Position numbers and translations under genes: made by a program | Part shown: in pieces, positions 17,635 through 27,608 of the stretch | Position numbering within the stretch: the stretch's first letter is position 1 | Layout of the letters: each line of letters opens with the position of its first letter | The notes under the pieces: model-generated | What the model was told of the DNA's origin: nothing | Databases searched by the model: none | The model's input: only the letters and a program-made list of their open reading frames with translations | From: Leptolyngbya sp. SIOISBB | GTDB taxonomy: Bacteria > Cyanobacteriota > Cyanobacteriia > Phormidesmidales > Phormidesmidaceae | Reading direction: 5' to 3' | Assembly (NCBI GenBank): GCA_010671905.1 | Contig: JAAHII010000001.1 | Location: 3,658,001 to 3,722,000, forward strand | DNA: 64,000 bases

Positions 17635-18357
17635 TCAAAAATTATCCGGGTTTAAAGGTCGTCCACTGCGCTGGTTGAGCTGTGTGCCGGTGCCGCCATC
17701 TGCCGCATCTAAAAAGGGTTGCAGGTTAATACCACGGTTGCCATTGAGGGGGCTGGAGGTCCGGTTGGGGAAGCCGAGCGCCTCACCAATGTCGTCTAGG
17801 AGAGTATCGCCCTCAGTGAAGGTGGTAACCCCTTGCGTGGTTTGTCCCTGGTCGGCCAGCACCAGATTGTCAAAGACACGATCGCGGGTGATTACTGGAT
17901 CTTGCCCCTGCGGTACCGTAAACACAATCCGGCAACTGGCATTGGCTTCAGTAGTTACGCAGACAGTGTTATAGCCATTTTCGAGACCGGTTTGCAGTTC
18001 TAGCAGCCCATCGGGACGATACATTTCCAAGCGACGGCTGATTTCAGTACATCGTCGTTCGGCAGGCCATGCGCTCCCCATATCTTCGGGGGTCGCCCAA
18101 GCGTATAAATTACCGGGTTGGCTCACCGGCGCATACATCACCGTGGGCTGCCCATTGTTCATTTCACAGGTAAAGCGGACTTCATCATCTGGCAGCGAGA
18201 TCGTATCTTCCGCGTCTTCTGATTCTGGCTGTTCGGTCGTGTCGGGGGACTCATTAGTCTCTGGGTTCGTTTGTGCCCATCCTGGTACAGCGGTGCCGAT
18301 CAGCACCAAGCCAGTGGTGAGCCCAGCGGAAACCCAACTTTGCCATTGATCCGTCAT
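17635..18357 (-). CDS. COP23-domain secreted protein
   Basis: The 240-residue product starts with a signal peptide (VSAGLTTGLVLIGTAVPGWAQ, cleavage near residue 29) and an acidic linker (about 30-58). The COP23 domain spans about 60-190: RFTCEMNNGQPTVMY, PAERRCTEISRRLEMYRPDG, NTVCVTTE, SCRIVFTVPQGQDP. Four cysteines are placed as in the family and may form disulfides. COP23 (circadian oscillating protein of 23 kDa) was first described as a membrane-associated protein in Cyanothece/Synechococcus RF-1; its function is not known. The tail (to 240) is low-complexity and Asn/Gly-rich. Confidence 0.85.
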   Translation of the reverse strand: MTDQWQSWVSAGLTTGLVLIGTAVPGWAQTNPETNESPDTTEQPESEDAEDTISLPDDEVRFTCEMNNGQPTVMYAPVSQPGNLYAWATPEDMGSAWPAERRCTEISRRLEMYRPDGLLELQTGLENGYNTVCVTTEANASCRIVFTVPQGQDPVITRDRVFDNLVLADQGQTTQGVTTFTEGDTLLDDIGEALGFPNRTSSPLNGNRGINLQPFLDAADGGTGTQLNQRSGRPLNPDNF

Positions 18358-18441
18358 GATGAATTGCTCCTGTTAGCGATCGCTACCTACAACATGCCCA
18401 AAGGTATTGACGCAATCAGAAGGCAAGAGGTTCCGACCAGC

Positions 18442-19536
18442 TCATCGTGAATCGACGACTTCTAAATTGGGTGTCGTCGGCTCTGACAACACTGGAGCTG
18501 GGGCCTCAGGAGTGCTGGGTGGAGTGGTCAAGGGAGTGGTGGGTGGCAACTGATCGAGCTGATCCCAGACCGTTTGCAACAATTCGTCAAGATGTTGTCC
18601 AGCCACTGCCGAAATGGTGAAAATTTGGCACCCGGTTGCTTCGGCCATGAGTTCTCCCAGCACAGCAGCGTCGTCCGCAGACATGGCGTCAATTTTATTG
18701 AGGGCCAGAATTTGGGGGCGATCGCTCAAACCATGACCATAGGCGGTTAATTCTTGTTGAATGGTGTGATAGTCGCTTAATGGATCGGGGGCCGTAGCAT
18801 CGACTAAATGCAGCAACAATCTGGTGCGCTCGATATGGCGCAAAAACTCATGTCCTAACCCCAGACCTTCATGGGCACCCGCAATCAAGCCGGGAATGTC
18901 GGCAAACACCGTCCCGTCACCGGTAGGCTTACGCACGACTCCCAAATTGGGCACGAGCGTGGTAAACGGATAGTTCGCCACTTTCGGACGGGCCGCCGAA
19001 AGCGCGGAGATCAGAGTTGATTTCCCCGCATTGGGGAGACCGATAATGCCAACTTCAGCGAGGAGCTTGAGTTCCAGACGAATTCGGCGAGACTCGCCTT
19101 CTAAGCCGGGTAGCGCGTACTCCGGTGCCCGATTGCGATTGCTAAGAAAATGGCGATTACCGAGGCCTCCTTTGCCGCCAGCAGCAACACAAAGAGTTTG
19201 CTGGGGAGCCGTCAAATCACCGAGCAATTCATCCGTCTCAGCATCATAGATAGCCGTACCGCAGGGGACTTCGATATAGCGGTCAGCGCCACAGGCTCCG
19301 GTGCGGTTACTCGGGCCGCCTCGCGCCCCTGGCTTAGCCTTAAATTCATGGGCAAAGCGAAAATCAAGGAGCGTTTGTAGATGAGTCGCGGTGATCAAGT
19401 AGACGGAGCCCCCATTGCCGCCATTGCCGCCCGATGGCCCCCCAGCAGGCACATACTTTTCACGGCGAAAGGCCACGATGCCATCGCCGCCTTGACCGCC
19501 GGTAACGGTCACTTCTACTAAATCTACAAACTTCAC
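18442..19536 (-). CDS. obg: Obg-family GTPase ObgE/CgtA
   Basis: This is a 364-residue ribosome-associated GTPase that helps 50S assembly and stress control. The glycine-rich Obg fold is at 1-158 ([25 protein letters not shown]). The G domain follows: G1 GLPNAGKST (about 167), G2 with NYPFTTL, G3 [11 protein letters not shown]4 NKID (about 280) and G5 ISA. The C-terminus is short and Pro/Thr-rich rather than the OCT domain found in some bacteria. It is preceded at the upstream side by a 284-base gap. Confidence 0.96.
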   Translation of the reverse strand: MKFVDLVEVTVTGGQGGDGIVAFRREKYVPAGGPSGGNGGNGGSVYLITATHLQTLLDFRFAHEFKAKPGARGGPSNRTGACGADRYIEVPCGTAIYDAETDELLGDLTAPQQTLCVAAGGKGGLGNRHFLSNRNRAPEYALPGLEGESRRIRLELKLLAEVGIIGLPNAGKSTLISALSAARPKVANYPFTTLVPNLGVVRKPTGDGTVFADIPGLIAGAHEGLGLGHEFLRHIERTRLLLHLVDATAPDPLSDYHTIQQELTAYGHGLSDRPQILALNKIDAMSADDAAVLGELMAEATGCQIFTISAVAGQHLDELLQTVWDQLDQLPPTTPLTTPPSTPEAPAPVLSEPTTPNLEVVDSR

Positions 19537-19820
19537 AATGGTCTTACCTTCAAACTTGAATTCTGAGGCGATCGCTCAACCGTGGCTTGATCAGGAGAGT
19601 ATCATCGGCCAGCGTCACGGCAGCCTGCTACGGCCTGCAAACTGAAACGTTGTCGTCATCTGAGGCCACGCATCGCAGTTACCTGCAGACTCCAATCTCT
19701 ATCCTAATAGCGATGTACCGGAAATGACACCGCTCTCAAAACAGCACCCGCATCATGATCAACATGGGGGACATAGTGTTAGATCCATCAGCGATCGCTA
19801 AGAGTTTTTCAATGGCTGTT

Positions 19821-20534
19821 CTAGGCCTCTTTGCTGAGAGGCAAATCAGTGCCGCCAGGTAAGCAAATGAGGCCATCGCCATGGGTTGTGAGTACCCCTT
19901 GCTGCCGCAGCTTGCCCATCAAACGAGTGACGGTGACACGGGTAGAGCCGATCGCACTGCCAATTTGCGCATGGGTGAGGGGAAAGGGCAGATAATAGCC
20001 TTCGGGGGAAGCTTCGCCAAACTCTTCGACCAGTAAGGTTAAGAAGCCAATCAAGCGATCAATCGTGCGCCGTTGTCCCAACGTGCTGAGCCATAATAGT
20101 TTGCGCTGATGCTGATGTCGAAAGGCCTCCAGCACCTCACGGCGAAAATGTGGCCAGTTGTCCAAATCATGCCAGTACAGCCAGATCACAGCGGTTTGAT
20201 CAACGTGGGCAAAACTTTGTAACGAAAAGGGTGACTGGGCAATGATTTCGAACGGTTGTCCCGGTCCGACAAAGCCGAGAAAGGCTTCTTCATCTTGGGC
20301 CATTAATGGCGTTGACGGGGTTTCTTCCTCTTCCGTCGCAACATCAACACTAAGCTGGGCACTGCCGGTTAACCGCACCGCCCCACGCTGGACTAAATAA
20401 AGCAGGCCAGGTCGTGACGGGATGCGCTCATCTTTGACAAAAGTCCGACAGCGATAATGCTCTTGGGCCCAATCTGAAATTCGTTGCCATGTGAGAAAGG
20501 GGCGTGCCTGATTAGCCGATGATGTTGGGTACAT
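19821..20534 (-). CDS. Crp/Fnr family transcriptional regulator
   Basis: The 237-residue protein has an N-terminal cyclic-nucleotide-binding-like beta-barrel (about 30-145; LLYLVQRGAVRLTGSAQ and EEAFLGFVGPGQPFEII). A C-terminal winged helix-turn-helix follows (about 175-225) with recognition region THAQIGSAIGSTRVTVTRLMGKL, the Crp/Fnr type that resembles NtcA. A canonical cAMP-binding RxS motif is not evident, and no Fnr-like cysteine cluster is seen, so the ligand is unknown. It differs from NtcA by its longer acidic insertion (VATEEEETPSTP, about 63-74). It is divergent from the DALR-like gene across a 317-base spacer. Confidence 0.88.
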   Translation of the reverse strand: MYPTSSANQARPFLTWQRISDWAQEHYRCRTFVKDERIPSRPGLLYLVQRGAVRLTGSAQLSVDVATEEEETPSTPLMAQDEEAFLGFVGPGQPFEIIAQSPFSLQSFAHVDQTAVIWLYWHDLDNWPHFRREVLEAFRHQHQRKLLWLSTLGQRRTIDRLIGFLTLLVEEFGEASPEGYYLPFPLTHAQIGSAIGSTRVTVTRLMGKLRQQGVLTTHGDGLICLPGGTDLPLSKEA

Positions 20535-20851
20535 ATAAGCGCTCGGATTTTAGGACTAAACTGACCTTGCAGACTCGCACTGACTTATTGGAGAACCTCC
20601 AACCACCGCTCTAGCTTAACTATTCACGAGCAGTCGGGAGAGCCCGAGAAAAAATCCAGTGTTTAAATGGGGAATTTACTGAAAAAATTGCACATAATTT
20701 ATCTCATATTAAAACAAACTCTACGTATTATTTCTAGCAAGTCAACCCTCGGCATTGTTCGGCAGTTGTCCTGTATCAAGAACGATGGCTGACAGCGATG
20801 GGCTGACCAGGCCGCTAGAGCCCTTGATGCTTTGCTCCATAGGCTGAACTG
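20535..20851. promoter_or_regulatory. Divergent promoter region, AT-rich centre
   Basis: A 317-base spacer separates the Crp/Fnr gene (minus) and the ArgRS-like gene (plus). Its centre (about 20650-20740) is clearly A+T-rich against the surroundings, as expected for promoters of both genes. I cannot assign exact -35/-10 elements. Confidence 0.4.
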
Positions 20852-21724
20852 ATGTCTTCTCAGGTCCTACTAGATACCTGGCTAGCCAGGAATTCACCGA
20901 AGCAACTGTTGCAAAAAGCACTTTTGGCTACCTTGAAAAAGACTCTGACGAGCTTACCCTGGTCGCCCGATTTTTGCACGCTCTCCTTGAGTGATTTACA
21001 AGTCGTAGCCGGGAGACACTGGCAATACGAATCGGCGATCGCCCATCCCTTGGCAGCGATGCTGGGCACAGATGCCACGACTCTGGCACCTCGATTGGCG
21101 ACTGAGATGACTGCTGGCCTCGCCCATCAGAACCCAGCGGCGATCGCCACCGGGCTGCAAAGTGAAGTGAACTCGGCGGATCGGCTGACGTTCATCCTCT
21201 CATCCGAGGGGCTGCAAGGCTGGTTGCATCATTGGCTGCACAGTTCGTTACCAGCACTACTGACCGTTGAGGAGGAGCCTCAACCTCACTCGGAGGCCCG
21301 ATCTGGTAACTGGCCGTTGTGCGATCGACTACAGCTATCGTTGCCCATGCTGCTGCAATGGGCCGATACTCGTTGTCAGCAGTGGCAGGCAGAGTGTTCA
21401 CCCATGGGGCAGTCGTCGGCCATGGCTAGGTCAGCGGTAGATCCTCTGGTGGTAGACGCTGTATGGACATTTTTGTTGCCAGCGGTGATGCACGGTTTGG
21501 ATCAGCTCGCCGCTGGCCCGTTGACGAGCAAGACGGGCCAGCGAGTGGGTTATCGCTTGGCAGTGCGCGTCTACGAACTGGATGCGCATTTGGCGGACTG
21601 GCGATCTCAGGAGATGTGGGGGCAGGCACTGGTGGCGAGGTCAGCAGCGCTGCTGGCGACCCAAAAAGCCCTGCAGTTACTGCTGGCGACCACATTTCGA
21701 CAGGCTCCGTGCAAGGCCCTCTGA
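20852..21724 (+). CDS. ArgRS-like protein with DALR anticodon-binding domain, lacking the catalytic core
   Basis: The 290-residue protein resembles the two ends of arginyl-tRNA synthetase without its catalytic part. Residues 50-130 recall the N-terminal additional domain (YESAIAHPLAAMLG, GWLHHWL). The C-terminus (about 230-285; YRLAVRVYELDAHLADW, ARSAALLATQKALQLLL) recalls the DALR anticodon-binding helices. There is no HIGH or KMSKS motif. I believe similar stand-alone proteins exist in cyanobacteria, but the role is unknown; RNA binding is inferred. Family call is moderate. Confidence 0.55.
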   Translation: MSSQVLLDTWLARNSPKQLLQKALLATLKKTLTSLPWSPDFCTLSLSDLQVVAGRHWQYESAIAHPLAAMLGTDATTLAPRLATEMTAGLAHQNPAAIATGLQSEVNSADRLTFILSSEGLQGWLHHWLHSSLPALLTVEEEPQPHSEARSGNWPLCDRLQLSLPMLLQWADTRCQQWQAECSPMGQSSAMARSAVDPLVVDAVWTFLLPAVMHGLDQLAAGPLTSKTGQRVGYRLAVRVYELDAHLADWRSQEMWGQALVARSAALLATQKALQLLLATTFRQAPCKAL

Positions 21725-22065
21725 TATGAGGGAGCAGGTTTAAGAGATCGTAGGCAAAGTTTAGGCAAGTCAGTCTGACTGCTTAAGGATTGCAGCGATT
21801 GGATCAGAAAGCCACCTTGGCAAAACGGAGAAGCTGGTAACTTTGGCCCGATCGCGCGGTAGGAATAGTGAGAATTAGGACCACTTCTCTGTTGTCATAA
21901 TCTCTGACACTCGCGGAAAAGCCGCACGACTGGCTGCTTTCTAGCCTAGCCAGGACATTAAAATTTCCCCACAGTCAGGAACTGTCCGATTACGAGGATG
22001 CTCTAATACTGGGGGTTGGTTATGATTAATCACACTTGTCCTGGTGGTGTTGCCCCCTTACCTCC
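21725..22065. other. Intergenic region before dnaG
   Basis: About 340 bases without a credible gene. It should contain the dnaG promoter. Between 21940 and 22020 the sequence is AT-richer. No repeat copy or RNA gene was recognised. Confidence 0.35.
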
Positions 22066-23982
22066 ATGTCTACCCCACGCCTCCATCCCGATACGATCGC
22101 CGCAGTTCGTGATCGCGCTGACCTGGTCGATATTGTGTCTGAACATGTCGTGCTGAAAAAGCAGGGCAAAGATTATGTCGGCCTCTGTCCCTTTCACGAT
22201 GACAAGTCCCCCAGTTTTAGCGTCAGCCCGGCAAAGCAGTTTTACTATTGCTTTTCCTGTGGAGCGGGGGGCAATGCCTACAAATTTTTGATGGAGTTGG
22301 GGCAGAGATCGTTCACCGATGTGGTACTGGATCTGGCCAAACGCTATCAGGTGCCGGTCCAAACCTTAGAGCCCGAAAAGCGTCAAGAGCTGCAGCGACA
22401 GCTGACGCTGCGGGAGCAGCTGTACGAAATTCTCGCAGTCACTACGAGTTTTTATGAACATGCCCTGCGCCGCCCTGATGGCGCGAAGGCGTTGACCTAT
22501 TTGACCCAGCAGCGGGGACTGACTGACGAAACTACTCAACAGTTCCAACTCGGCTATGCGCCCGGGGGGTGGCAAACCTTATACGCCTATTTAGTGGAGC
22601 AAAAGCACTTTCCGGTCGCCCTGGTAGAGCAAGCGGGTCTGATTGTGCCCCGCACGTCTGGTAGTGGCTATTACGATCGGTTTCGCGATCGCCTGATGAT
22701 CCCCATTCACGATACGCGGGGCCGGGTGATTGGCTTTGGGGGCCGCGCCCTCTCCGATGAAGACAAACCCAAATACCTCAATTCCCCCGATACAGAATTA
22801 TTCGATAAGGGACAAACGCTGTACGGTCTCGATAAGGCGCGGTCCGCGATCGCCAAGCAAGACCGAGCCGTGGTGGTAGAAGGCTATTTTGACGTGATTG
22901 CGCTGCATGCGGCTGGGAGTCCGACGGCGGTAGCGGCTTTAGGCACGGCGTTTAATGCCAATCAGGTGCGGCAACTGCTGCGCTACACCGAATCGAAACA
23001 AGTGATCCTCAACTTTGACGCTGACGCGGCTGGGGTGAAGGCGGCGCAGCGGGCGATTGGTGAAGTGGAAGCCATGGCTTACCGGGGGGAAGTGCAGTTG
23101 CGGGTGCTTAATATTCCCGATGGCAAGGACCCAGACGAATATTTACAGCATCATCCCATTGAGGCTTATACCGCTTTACTCGACCAGGCATCCCTCTGGA
23201 TTGATTGGCAGATTCAGCAAATTGTGGCCGGTCGGGATCTGAGTCAGGCCGACCAGTTTCAGCAGTGTTCTCAAGCGATTGTCGAGCTACTGAGCGAAAT
23301 TGCGAACGCTGACACGCGCACCCATTACGTGCGTCAATGCGCGGAGTTATTCAGCCATGGGGACGGTCGCCTCGTTCCCTTGCTAGCCGAAAATCTGATG
23401 GTGCAGGTGCGCCGACAGCGGCGATCCCCTAACGGTGATGGTCCCCGTCCGCGCCTATCCTTTACCCAAACCAGTACTCTCGAACAGGCAGAAGCGGCGC
23501 TACTGCGGGTCTTTATTCACAGTGCTGAGCATCGTTCAGAGGTGTTAACGGTGCTCGATAACCGGGATTTACAGTTCAGCTTTTCCCATCATCGGGCCTT
23601 GTGGCAAGCGCTGCGAGCGCAAGTCGCGACGGCTCCAGATGATTTGGTGGGGTGGTTGCGCGATCGCACGGCTGAGTCGGCGGTGTTGGCCCAAACGCAA
23701 CATCTGTTCTACCTCGATGAAAAAAAGCAGCGGGATATCTTGAGGGCTCCCCTAGTGATTCGGGCGGCGGCGGCTTGTATTGAGCAAACCCTTTGCGAAA
23801 AGCGCTATCGCCACTTTTTACAACTCTGGACTGAGGGCGATTCGGGCCAATCTGCAGATCAACAAGCCTATTACCAAAACCAAATTTATGCCGAAAAGCG
23901 CCGGATCGCCGAGCTCGAAAAAGAACGGCAGACCACCTTTGAAGATCTGGCGAGAATGCCCTGGGTCGGAGTTGATGGCTGA
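22066..23982 (+). CDS. dnaG: DNA primase
   Basis: ATG 22066 is preferred over an upstream in-frame TTG and gives 638 residues starting MSTPRLHPDTIAAVRDR. The CHC2 zinc-binding domain is at about 40-65 (CPFHDD...YYCFSCGAGG). The catalytic core follows, with GRVIGFGGRALSDE and PKYLNSPDT. The TOPRIM domain (about 260-345) carries VVVEGYFDVIAL and NFDADAAGVKAA, the acidic metal-binding residues. The C-terminal helicase-interaction domain ends at about 630. It synthesises RNA primers at the replication fork with DnaB. Confidence 0.96.
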   Translation: MSTPRLHPDTIAAVRDRADLVDIVSEHVVLKKQGKDYVGLCPFHDDKSPSFSVSPAKQFYYCFSCGAGGNAYKFLMELGQRSFTDVVLDLAKRYQVPVQTLEPEKRQELQRQLTLREQLYEILAVTTSFYEHALRRPDGAKALTYLTQQRGLTDETTQQFQLGYAPGGWQTLYAYLVEQKHFPVALVEQAGLIVPRTSGSGYYDRFRDRLMIPIHDTRGRVIGFGGRALSDEDKPKYLNSPDTELFDKGQTLYGLDKARSAIAKQDRAVVVEGYFDVIALHAAGSPTAVAALGTAFNANQVRQLLRYTESKQVILNFDADAAGVKAAQRAIGEVEAMAYRGEVQLRVLNIPDGKDPDEYLQHHPIEAYTALLDQASLWIDWQIQQIVAGRDLSQADQFQQCSQAIVELLSEIANADTRTHYVRQCAELFSHGDGRLVPLLAENLMVQVRRQRRSPNGDGPRPRLSFTQTSTLEQAEAALLRVFIHSAEHRSEVLTVLDNRDLQFSFSHHRALWQALRAQVATAPDDLVGWLRDRTAESAVLAQTQHLFYLDEKKQRDILRAPLVIRAAAACIEQTLCEKRYRHFLQLWTEGDSGQSADQQAYYQNQIYAEKRRIAELEKERQTTFEDLARMPWVGVDG

Positions 23983-24244
23983 TGCGCCTACCTGGAGCCG
24001 TGAGGGCTCGCGATCGCCGTTAGTTTTACTCAGAGCAGCGTGTAGAGAGCTGATTGGTCAGACGATTCAGCGACTTGAGCGGCGTTCCATCGCCGCCAGT
24101 GGTGATGGAGGCTGGGCGCTTCACTAATCATTGTCGTCTGCGGATGCGACAGGCTGTCGGTACATGAGTGTGTGGTGGTCGTTGGCTGGCTGGGGAATGG
24201 TCAAAACGCTGTAGGGTGATGGGACAGTATGGAGGCGCAACGGC

Positions 24245-24868
24245 ATGAATGGACGGATCATCAAGATGGGTGTGGCCCTGACCGCCAGCTACCTGGCGTT
24301 TGGGACAGCGGCGGCGATCGCGCAAAACGCCTTCCCTTCACAGGAGTTGTTGGCTGAGTCCGTGGCTGAGTCCGTGGACGCCGCTGCCGAGGCCGACTCT
24401 GAGCCCGCCCCGTTCGAAGCCTTCGTGGTGCCTGGGCAATTTGCCTTGGAGATACCCACTGGTTGGACCACTCAAGTGTCTGCCAGCGAAGACATGGCGA
24501 TTATCACCAACTATGACAGGGCCACGAGTGCTCCGGCACTGACCGACATCAAAACTGAAATTACGGTGGTGGCGGAGCCGCCCGATGTGTATGTGAGCCG
24601 GGAACTGGATAGCCTGATCGAACAGGCGTTGGCCGGAGCGTATGAGATTGATCGCTACGGCATCACCAGCATCGGCGGCAAGGAAGCCTTTCGGATCTGG
24701 ATGGTGCAACTGCCGGGCGACTTTGCTCAACAGGCCATTACCTTTGTGGGCGATGGCCAGGGCAGCACGGCTAAAATTGTGTCGTCTTACAATGACGATT
24801 CGCCAGCAACGAAGGACTTGATTTTGCACATGCATGGCTCCTTTGATTTTGTCGCTCCAGGAGAATAA
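24245..24868 (+). CDS. Secreted protein of unknown function
   Basis: The 207-residue product opens with a signal peptide (MGVALTASYLAFGTAAAIAQ, cleavage near residue 27). A short tandem duplication (LAESVAESVDAA) and an acidic linker follow, then a beta-rich domain (about 60-200: FALEIPTGWTTQVS, AIITNYDR, KTEITVVAEPPDVYV, GITSIGGKEAFRIWMVQLPG). The fold looks like the PsbP/DcrB-like superfamily, but that is an impression from the beta-strand pattern, not a motif match. It sits between dnaG and a glutamine amidotransferase gene on the same strand. Confidence 0.7.
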   Translation: MNGRIIKMGVALTASYLAFGTAAAIAQNAFPSQELLAESVAESVDAAAEADSEPAPFEAFVVPGQFALEIPTGWTTQVSASEDMAIITNYDRATSAPALTDIKTEITVVAEPPDVYVSRELDSLIEQALAGAYEIDRYGITSIGGKEAFRIWMVQLPGDFAQQAITFVGDGQGSTAKIVSSYNDDSPATKDLILHMHGSFDFVAPGE

Positions 24869-24910
24869 GCTTTCTAGAGTACAGAGCAACGCGATCGGGC
24901 TCCTGACCTT

Positions 24911-25636
24911 ATGAATAGCTCTCGGCAAATTTTAGTCATCGTGCATCAGGCGACCTCAAGCCCTGGCTTGGTGGGTGCCCAGCTGCGATCGCAGGGTTAT
25001 CGGCTCGATAGCCGTTGCCCAGCTCTGGGTGATCCTCTGCCGACTACCCTGGCTGATTATGACGGCGCGATCGTCTTTGGTGGCCCGATGAGTGCCAACG
25101 ATGACGAGACTCTGCCGTTTATTCGCGCTGAACTCGACTGGGTGGCGATGGCAGTGGCGTCAGGCAAGCCCTATTTAGGGATCTGTTTAGGGGCACAACT
25201 CTTGGCCCGTGTCCTCGGGGCACGAGTGTCGTTGCATCCCCAGGGGCAGCGTGAAATTGGCTACTACGACTTGTCGCCTAGCCCTATGGGTTCCCCCTAT
25301 TTCACTCAGCCGATGGCAGTCTATCAGTGGCATAACGAAGGCTTTGAGCTCCCCCGTGACGCGGTTTCTCTCGCGATCGGGCAGACCTTTCCGCATCAGG
25401 CTTTTCAATACGGTGATACCGCCTTTGGCTTGCAGTTTCATCCAGAAATGACGACCCAGCTGATGGCTGAGTGGACGACCCGCGGTGCCGATCAGCTGAC
25501 CTTGCCTGGGGCGCATCCCCGCGATCGCCATTTTGCGGATCATCAGCGTCATGGTCCCCTCGTTGAACAGTGGCTGGATGAGTTTCTGGTGCTCTGGCTG
25601 AGGAGCGCGGCATGGCAGCGATCGCAATCGGCTTAG
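24911..25636 (+). CDS. Class I glutamine amidotransferase
   Basis: The 241-residue protein has all three residues of a class I (triad) GATase: the nucleophile in YLGICLGAQLLARVLGA (Cys about 97) and His-x-Glu in FGLQFHPEMTTQ (about 178-180). GGPMSANDD marks the oxyanion region (about 57-65). It hydrolyses glutamine to supply ammonia or acts as a gamma-glutamyl hydrolase. It is a stand-alone domain related to GuaA N-terminal domains; no synthase partner is adjacent. Confidence 0.88.
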   Translation: MNSSRQILVIVHQATSSPGLVGAQLRSQGYRLDSRCPALGDPLPTTLADYDGAIVFGGPMSANDDETLPFIRAELDWVAMAVASGKPYLGICLGAQLLARVLGARVSLHPQGQREIGYYDLSPSPMGSPYFTQPMAVYQWHNEGFELPRDAVSLAIGQTFPHQAFQYGDTAFGLQFHPEMTTQLMAEWTTRGADQLTLPGAHPRDRHFADHQRHGPLVEQWLDEFLVLWLRSAAWQRSQSA

Positions 25637-25777
25637 TCGTCATGGTCGAGAGACTGCGGTGCAACGGGGAGGGAGCTCGCCGCGCTCGCCGGATGCCCGT
25701 CATCGCCGGATGCCGCCGCGCCTTGTGGAAAAGTTTTCGATACTCTGTGGAAATCTGGACTCACCTGGGAGAGCTTT

Positions 25778-26641
25778 GTGAAAGTTGGGATGATCGGGAC
25801 GGGATTGATGGGCGCACCGATGGCGCTCACATTACGGCGGGGTGGTCATATTGTCGTGGCCTACAACCGTTCTGCAGCCAAGCTGCAACCGCTGGCCGCA
25901 CAAGGCATTACGATTGCCGCGACCGCCGCAGAGGTGTTCAAAACCTGTGACTGCACGATTTTGATGTTGGCCGATGCGGTCGCGCTCGCCGCCACGCTCT
26001 TCACGCCAGACACTCAAGCGGCCCTCGCGCAGCACACCCTGATCCAAATGGGCACGATCGCGCCTGATCAGAGCCGTGATCTGCAGACCCAGGTCGTCGC
26101 GGCGCAAGGGCAGTATTTAGAAGCGCCGGTGCTCGGCAGTATTCCCCAAGCGCGGGACGGTAGCCTGATTGTGATGGTGGGCAGCACGTCCGAACAGTTT
26201 GCGCAGTGGCAGCCGGTGTTGACCTGTCTGGGAGAGCAGATTTTGCACATCGGCCCAGTCGGGGCGGGAGCAGCGGTCAAATTGGCCATGAACCAGCTGA
26301 TCGGGTCGTTGACAACGGCTTTTGCCCTCAGCCTGGCTTTGGTAGAACGAGAACACATTCCCGTCGATACTTTTATGGGCATTGTGCGTAAAAGCGCTCT
26401 CTATGCTCCGACCTTTGATAAGAAGTTGAGCCGCATGTGCGATCGCAACTTTAGCAACCCCAACTTCCCTACCAAACATTTGTTGAAAGATATGCGGTTG
26501 TTCAGTCATGCCGCTGAGTCAGCAGGGCTCGACCCGACGCTCGCCGACACCGTGGCGGCAGTCGCGCAGCAAGCGATCGCCCAAGGTTTAGCCGACGCCG
26601 ATTACTCTGCGCTGTACACGGCGGTGAATTCAGAAGTATGA
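25778..26641 (+). CDS. NAD(P)-dependent oxidoreductase, 3-hydroxyisobutyrate dehydrogenase family
   Basis: The 287-residue enzyme (GTG start) has the Rossmann motif VGMIGTGLMGAPMALTL (about 3-19). The substrate-binding signature is present in variant form (APVLGSIPQARDGSLIVMVG, about 117-136). The catalytic lysine region is GAGAAVKLAMNQLIGS (Lys about 170). The C-terminal helical domain ends near SALYTAVN. The substrate could be 3-hydroxyisobutyrate, tartronate semialdehyde, glyoxylate or succinic semialdehyde; sequence alone does not decide. It converges on the AraC regulator gene. Confidence 0.88.
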   Translation: MKVGMIGTGLMGAPMALTLRRGGHIVVAYNRSAAKLQPLAAQGITIAATAAEVFKTCDCTILMLADAVALAATLFTPDTQAALAQHTLIQMGTIAPDQSRDLQTQVVAAQGQYLEAPVLGSIPQARDGSLIVMVGSTSEQFAQWQPVLTCLGEQILHIGPVGAGAAVKLAMNQLIGSLTTAFALSLALVEREHIPVDTFMGIVRKSALYAPTFDKKLSRMCDRNFSNPNFPTKHLLKDMRLFSHAAESAGLDPTLADTVAAVAQQAIAQGLADADYSALYTAVNSEV

Positions 26642-26759
26642 GAAGGGTCTTTGCCCTCAATACAACTTGGTCACTCGATGAGAGCAGCTCGGCTCACTCT
26701 AACGATGGCGTGACGGCGCTTTTATTGCCGCCTTCCGCCTTCCGAACTCCACTCCACCG

Positions 26760-27608
26760 CTACTTTGGTGTGGGTTGGCAACCGCGAGCATATTGGCCGG
26801 GGGTGACGCCAACCATTTTTTTGAAATGGCGATGCAGGTGGCTTTGGTCGTTAAAACCAGTCGCGATCGCGGCATCCGTGATGGCACAGCCCGTCACCAA
26901 TAGCTGCTTAGCCCGTTGCACCCGCACATGATTGAGGTAGGCGTGGGGCGGCAGGCCAGTGTGCTTACGAAAGGTGCGGAGGAGACGTAAAGGCTTGAGA
27001 TTGACAAGTTGGGCCAATTCTTGGAGAGAGATATTGTGGGCGTAGTGAGCAGTGAGATATTCACGGACTTGTTCGACCAGGCGGTGTTCTTGACCAATGC
27101 TGGCGGGAGTGGGGCGATCGCTGGCGTAATACCGTACCAACTTGGCCATGCTCCACAAAAACTGCGACTCTCGTTCTAAGGCTGACGGTGAAGTTTCTAA
27201 CATCTGATGTAAGGCCACCAGATGTTGACTGAGCCGTCGATCATGGATGATCGGCGCGGCAAAGTAGGGCAAGTTGAGCGATCGCTCGGTCAGCTCTCGG
27301 GCGGCCTGCTGTAGCCAATCGACCGCGGGCAAGAGTGTCCGATAAGTCCAACCCGTTTCTAAAACGGCTTGGCCCGTGTGCATTTCACCTGGCTGAACAA
27401 TGCCAACACTGCCCGCTGGGACAATGTGAGTCGCCCCGCGATAGTCAAACGCCATGGCCCCTGACTCGACGATCGCAATGCCATAGCCTTCGTGGGCATG
27501 ACGCGAAAAGGCATAGTTCACATACGTTGCCCGCAGCATTTCAAGATTTCGCAATGCCGGATCACGCCAGAATTTAGTTGATTCTTGGGGCCGGGCAGAG
27601 TGATTCAC
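26760..27608 (-). CDS. AraC-family transcriptional regulator
   Basis: The 282-residue protein has an AraC-type cupin sensor domain (about 25-155; SRHAHEGYGIAIVESG and IVQPGEMHTGQAV). Two helix-turn-helix motifs follow at the C-terminus (about 185-275; SLQELAQLVNLKPLRLLRTF and DAAIATGFNDQSHLHRHFKK). It most likely binds an unknown small-molecule effector. It lies tail-to-tail with the dehydrogenase gene, so it does not obviously control it. The next 400 bases upstream hold no gene. Confidence 0.9.
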   Translation of the reverse strand: MNHSARPQESTKFWRDPALRNLEMLRATYVNYAFSRHAHEGYGIAIVESGAMAFDYRGATHIVPAGSVGIVQPGEMHTGQAVLETGWTYRTLLPAVDWLQQAARELTERSLNLPYFAAPIIHDRRLSQHLVALHQMLETSPSALERESQFLWSMAKLVRYYASDRPTPASIGQEHRLVEQVREYLTAHYAHNISLQELAQLVNLKPLRLLRTFRKHTGLPPHAYLNHVRVQRAKQLLVTGCAITDAAIATGFNDQSHLHRHFKKMVGVTPGQYARGCQPTPK

